A stretch of 16,721 bases of DNA from UBA7692 sp964650845 (lineage in GTDB: Bacteria; Bacteroidota; Bacteroidia; Chitinophagales; LD1), in the NCBI GenBank assembly GCA_964650845.1, contig CAZYXR010000066.1, forward strand, positions 1-16,721. Reading direction: 5' to 3'. Numbering within the stretch: the first letter of the stretch is position 1; every line of letters starts with the position of its first letter. The notes below the pieces were generated by a model that saw only the letters and a list, made by a program, of their open reading frames with translations, did not search any database and was not told where the DNA came from. Both the position numbers and the translations under genes were made by a program. This document shows positions 15,801-16,721 of the stretch, piece after piece.

Positions 15801-16720
15801 CCGCCATTTACCGTCAATACCGCACTTCCATCAGCAGCACCAGGGCAGGTAACATCGGTTTTCACAATACCCGAAGTAATAGGTGTAGGTTCCTGAATCA
15901 CATATAATGAAACATTGGTACAGCCATTTGCATCAGTAACTGTAACTGTAATACTACCACCATTAAGATCCATTACATCTTTAGTAGTGTCTCCATTTGA
16001 CCAATTGTAACTGTATGGTCCAACACCACCAAATACACTTAGGGTTACACTTCCATCGGCAGCTCCATTACAATTTACATCTTTGGTTACAGCATTTACA
16101 ACCACTGCAGCAGGTTGTGAAATAACGGCACTCGTAGTTGCTGTACAGCCATTTCCATCTACAATAGTTACAGTATAAGTGCCGGCAACATCGCTAATGT
16201 TTTGCGTGGTTGCACCATTGCTCCATGTGTATGTAATTACTGGTGTGCCACCAAGCACTGTAAGATTGATTGTGCCTGAATCTCCATTGCACAATACATT
16301 GGTTACTGAAGTAGAAAGTTGTATTGCTGCTGGCTCTGTAATAATAATAGTATCTCTTGCAGTGCAGCCATTTGCATCTGTTATCAATACAGTGTATTTG
16401 CCACCACTCAAGTTATTGATAGAAGCGGTGTTTGCAAAATTATTCCACAAGTAACTGTATGGCATTGTACCGCCCGAAACACTCACACTTGCACTTCCAT
16501 TGCCATCGCCATTGCAGGTAAGGTTTGTACCAGACATTACTGTGGCTATTGGCGCAGTTGGCGAATTAACATTAAATGTTCTTACCAATGTACATGCATT
16601 GTTATCGGTAACAGTAACTGTGTAACTGCCACCATTTAAACCACTTATATTTTGTGTGGTTGCGCCTGTAGTCCACAAATAAGTATATGGAAATACTGCA
16701 CCATTTACTGTAATATCAAT
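12845..16720 (-). CDS. Giant SprB-repeat surface protein with type IX secretion C-terminal domain (5' end outside window)
   Basis: The frame is open from the window edge to the TAG at 12845-12847, giving at least 1291 residues; no start codon in the window is needed, and the true N-terminus lies beyond 16721. It consists of 15 SprB-type repeats (the first partial) of almost exactly 75 residues, each with a conserved Cys near position 12 and another near 62, and a core G-G-T-x-P-Y-x-Y-x-W-S-N. After them comes an Ig/PKD-like domain (about nt 13133-13399, with the G-C-x6-C-A-S-P turn), then a gliding-motility-associated C-terminal domain. SprB of Flavobacterium johnsoniae is a mobile adhesin moved by the gliding motor; repeats of this kind also occur in other surface proteins, so adhesion is likely, gliding only possible. 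Secretion and surface attachment would use the type IX system, which is not encoded here. Confidence 0.95.
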   Translation of the reverse strand: MDITVNGAVFPYTYLWTTGATTQNISGLNGGSYTVTVTDNNACTLVRTFNVNSPTAPIATVMSGTNLTCNGDGNGSASVSVSGGTMPYSYLWNNFANTASINNLSGGKYTVLITDANGCTARDTIIITEPAAIQLSTSVTNVLCNGDSGTINLTVLGGTPVITYTWSNGATTQNISDVAGTYTVTIVDGNGCTATTSAVISQPAAVVVNAVTKDVNCNGAADGSVTLSVFGGVGPYSYNWSNGDTTKDVMDLNGGSITVTVTDANGCTNVSLYVIQEPTPITSGIVKTDVTCPGAADGSAVLTVNGGTAPYIFSWSNFTISQNANNLSGGKYFVIIRDKNNCELRDSVEILEPALIEITDTITNVSCNGLTDGSIALGTTGGTAPYSYSWSNGASGATVGGLAAGTYAVTVFDMNNCSKTASFNVAQPLLLSLSGIEIEANCFGSSTGKVDVTVVGGTIPYDFLWSNGATTEDLNNVLAGTYSLIVTDAGGCTAVDTFEVTEPTPIVSSIAVTNVTCFGANNGAADLTVSGGTAPYSFLWSNFKGSEDIANLNGGLYIVLITDNKGCVQRDSADVLEPLPLSLTTAVSQITCFNDNDGVVDLSVSGGTPPYSYVWSNGATTQDVSQLAGNTYSVVVTDAQGCTATTSATIINPSVLNINALVETPRCSGESNGSIDLIVSGGTPVYTYAWNTGQQVEDLFNIPSGNYIITVTDSKGCTASDTVDVSQPLPLYTTGFITDVSCNGNEDGFLDITAYGGTLPYFFGWNTGPVTEDLGSLAGGSYTVTVTDGNGCTVSAVYNVFEPQPLLVTLQKVDAVCNGSNTGTVTPTVTGGVYPYQYLWSNFRIDSVQQNVAAGFYSVVVLDKNGCRAVDTILVAEPPAIVITAVVTDARCKGVANGAVDITVSGGTGSYTYTWSNSTTNEDLSNAATGSYVVTVTDANGCTQTATFEVGEQQQLFVSVASIASVSCNGGGNGAVDITVAGGTLPYTYLWSNNSAFEDVLDLIAGVYTVTVTDGNGCVGNISATVPEPNPIVVTTTTVGSKCATSATGKVSAVVTGGTAPFVYTLNGITQASDSFVGLLPGTYTLLVRDAKYCEAVTTFNIASPNDLIVDLTADKLVILSGMNVQLTATTTSTKNIVRHYWSPLSDFNFTGCGDPDNCASPVAAPKITSVLLVTVMDEDSCTASDTVRVEVRNQPSSFMPTAFTPNEDGLNDRFVFDILGAETAEVKVFDRWGNLLYNNAAQKNGLDNLDSWDGTFKGDKVEYETYVYMLKVKYFDGAIKDITGTIAVMR
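12848..13132 (-). other. Type IX secretion C-terminal domain, type B (gliding-motility-associated)
   Basis: The last 95 residues of the giant protein carry the hallmarks of this sorting domain: PTAFTPNEDGLND, then VFDRWGNLLY, then DSWDGTFKG, and a final YVYMLKVKYFDG with TGTIAVMR. In Bacteroidota this domain directs export across the outer membrane and, in type B proteins such as SprB, anchoring that depends on PorP/SprF-like partners. Those partners are often encoded just downstream, but here the downstream gene is a convergent ABC ATPase. Confidence 0.93.
13400..16720 (-). repeat. Array of 15 SprB-type repeats, unit 225 bp / 75 residues
   Basis: Unit boundaries, in protein order, start near 16720 (partial), 16549, 16324, 16105, 15880, 15655, 15430, 15205, 14980, 14755, 14530, 14305, 14080, 13855 and 13627. 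Eleven units (the second and the fourth to thirteenth) are exactly 75 residues; one is 73 and the last two are 76. The paired Cys is present in all 14 full units and probably forms a disulfide in each. Sequence identity between units is moderate at DNA level, so this is an old, diverged array rather than a recent expansion. The last unit (13400-13627) is the most divergent, lacking the W-S-N core. Confidence 0.93.
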
Positions 16721-16721
16721 A

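Noticed and set aside
16676..16678. Start codon of the giant repeat protein at 16678
   Set aside because: The codon there is TTG in the middle of a repeat, and the frame continues as a normal repeat sequence to the window edge.
13400..16720. Regular spacing of similar DNA, CRISPR-like at first sight
   Set aside because: The period is 225 bases, the similarity runs through the whole unit and the frame is open throughout, so it is a protein repeat.

Overview
The window looks like Bacteroidota chromosome, probably from a draft or metagenome-derived assembly because ten N bases sit at 6144-6153. The lineage call rests on several independent things seen in the sequence: a very long secreted protein built of SprB-type repeats and ending in a gliding-motility-type (type IX secretion, type B) C-terminal domain, several Bacteroidota-style lipoproteins, AT-rich DNA, start codons with no clear Shine-Dalgarno sequence, and -7 promoter boxes of the form TAnnTTTG. 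Order or family cannot be fixed from this window; Chitinophagales or Saprospirales relatives are a reasonable guess only.

Layout. Positions 1-4052 form one minus-strand run: an unrecognised protein with a conserved-looking C-terminal block, then an MlaE-like permease overlapping an MlaF-like ATPase by four bases, then sucD (succinyl-CoA ligase alpha), then two small lipoproteins, the last cut by the window edge. From 4186 the plus strand carries tdk (thymidine kinase) and a self-inhibited Fic-family AMPylase with a C-terminal DNA-binding-like segment. A convergent EGF-like lipoprotein (5842-6363, minus) is interrupted by the assembly gap. Then follow plus-strand pheT, an EamA-type transporter, era, and a double-ATPase ABC protein of the oligopeptide family (6526-12755). 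A strong bidirectional terminator at 12796-12828 separates this run from the convergent giant repeat adhesin (12845 to beyond the window end, minus strand).

How the genes work together. The MlaE/MlaF pair is the membrane and motor part of a phospholipid transporter of the outer-membrane lipid asymmetry type, but no MCE-domain substrate-binding gene lies beside it here. sucD, pheT, era and tdk are core housekeeping genes whose usual partners (sucC, pheS) are absent from the window. The giant protein and the lipoproteins point to cell-envelope and surface functions. No stretch longer than about 165 bases lacks a gene. No tRNA, rRNA, CRISPR array, insertion sequence or prophage was seen. I found no convincing new multi-gene system; the most notable items are the very regular 75-residue repeat array with a higher-order pattern, the Fic protein that combines autoinhibition with a DNA-binding-like tail, and the repeat/hairpin cluster after it.
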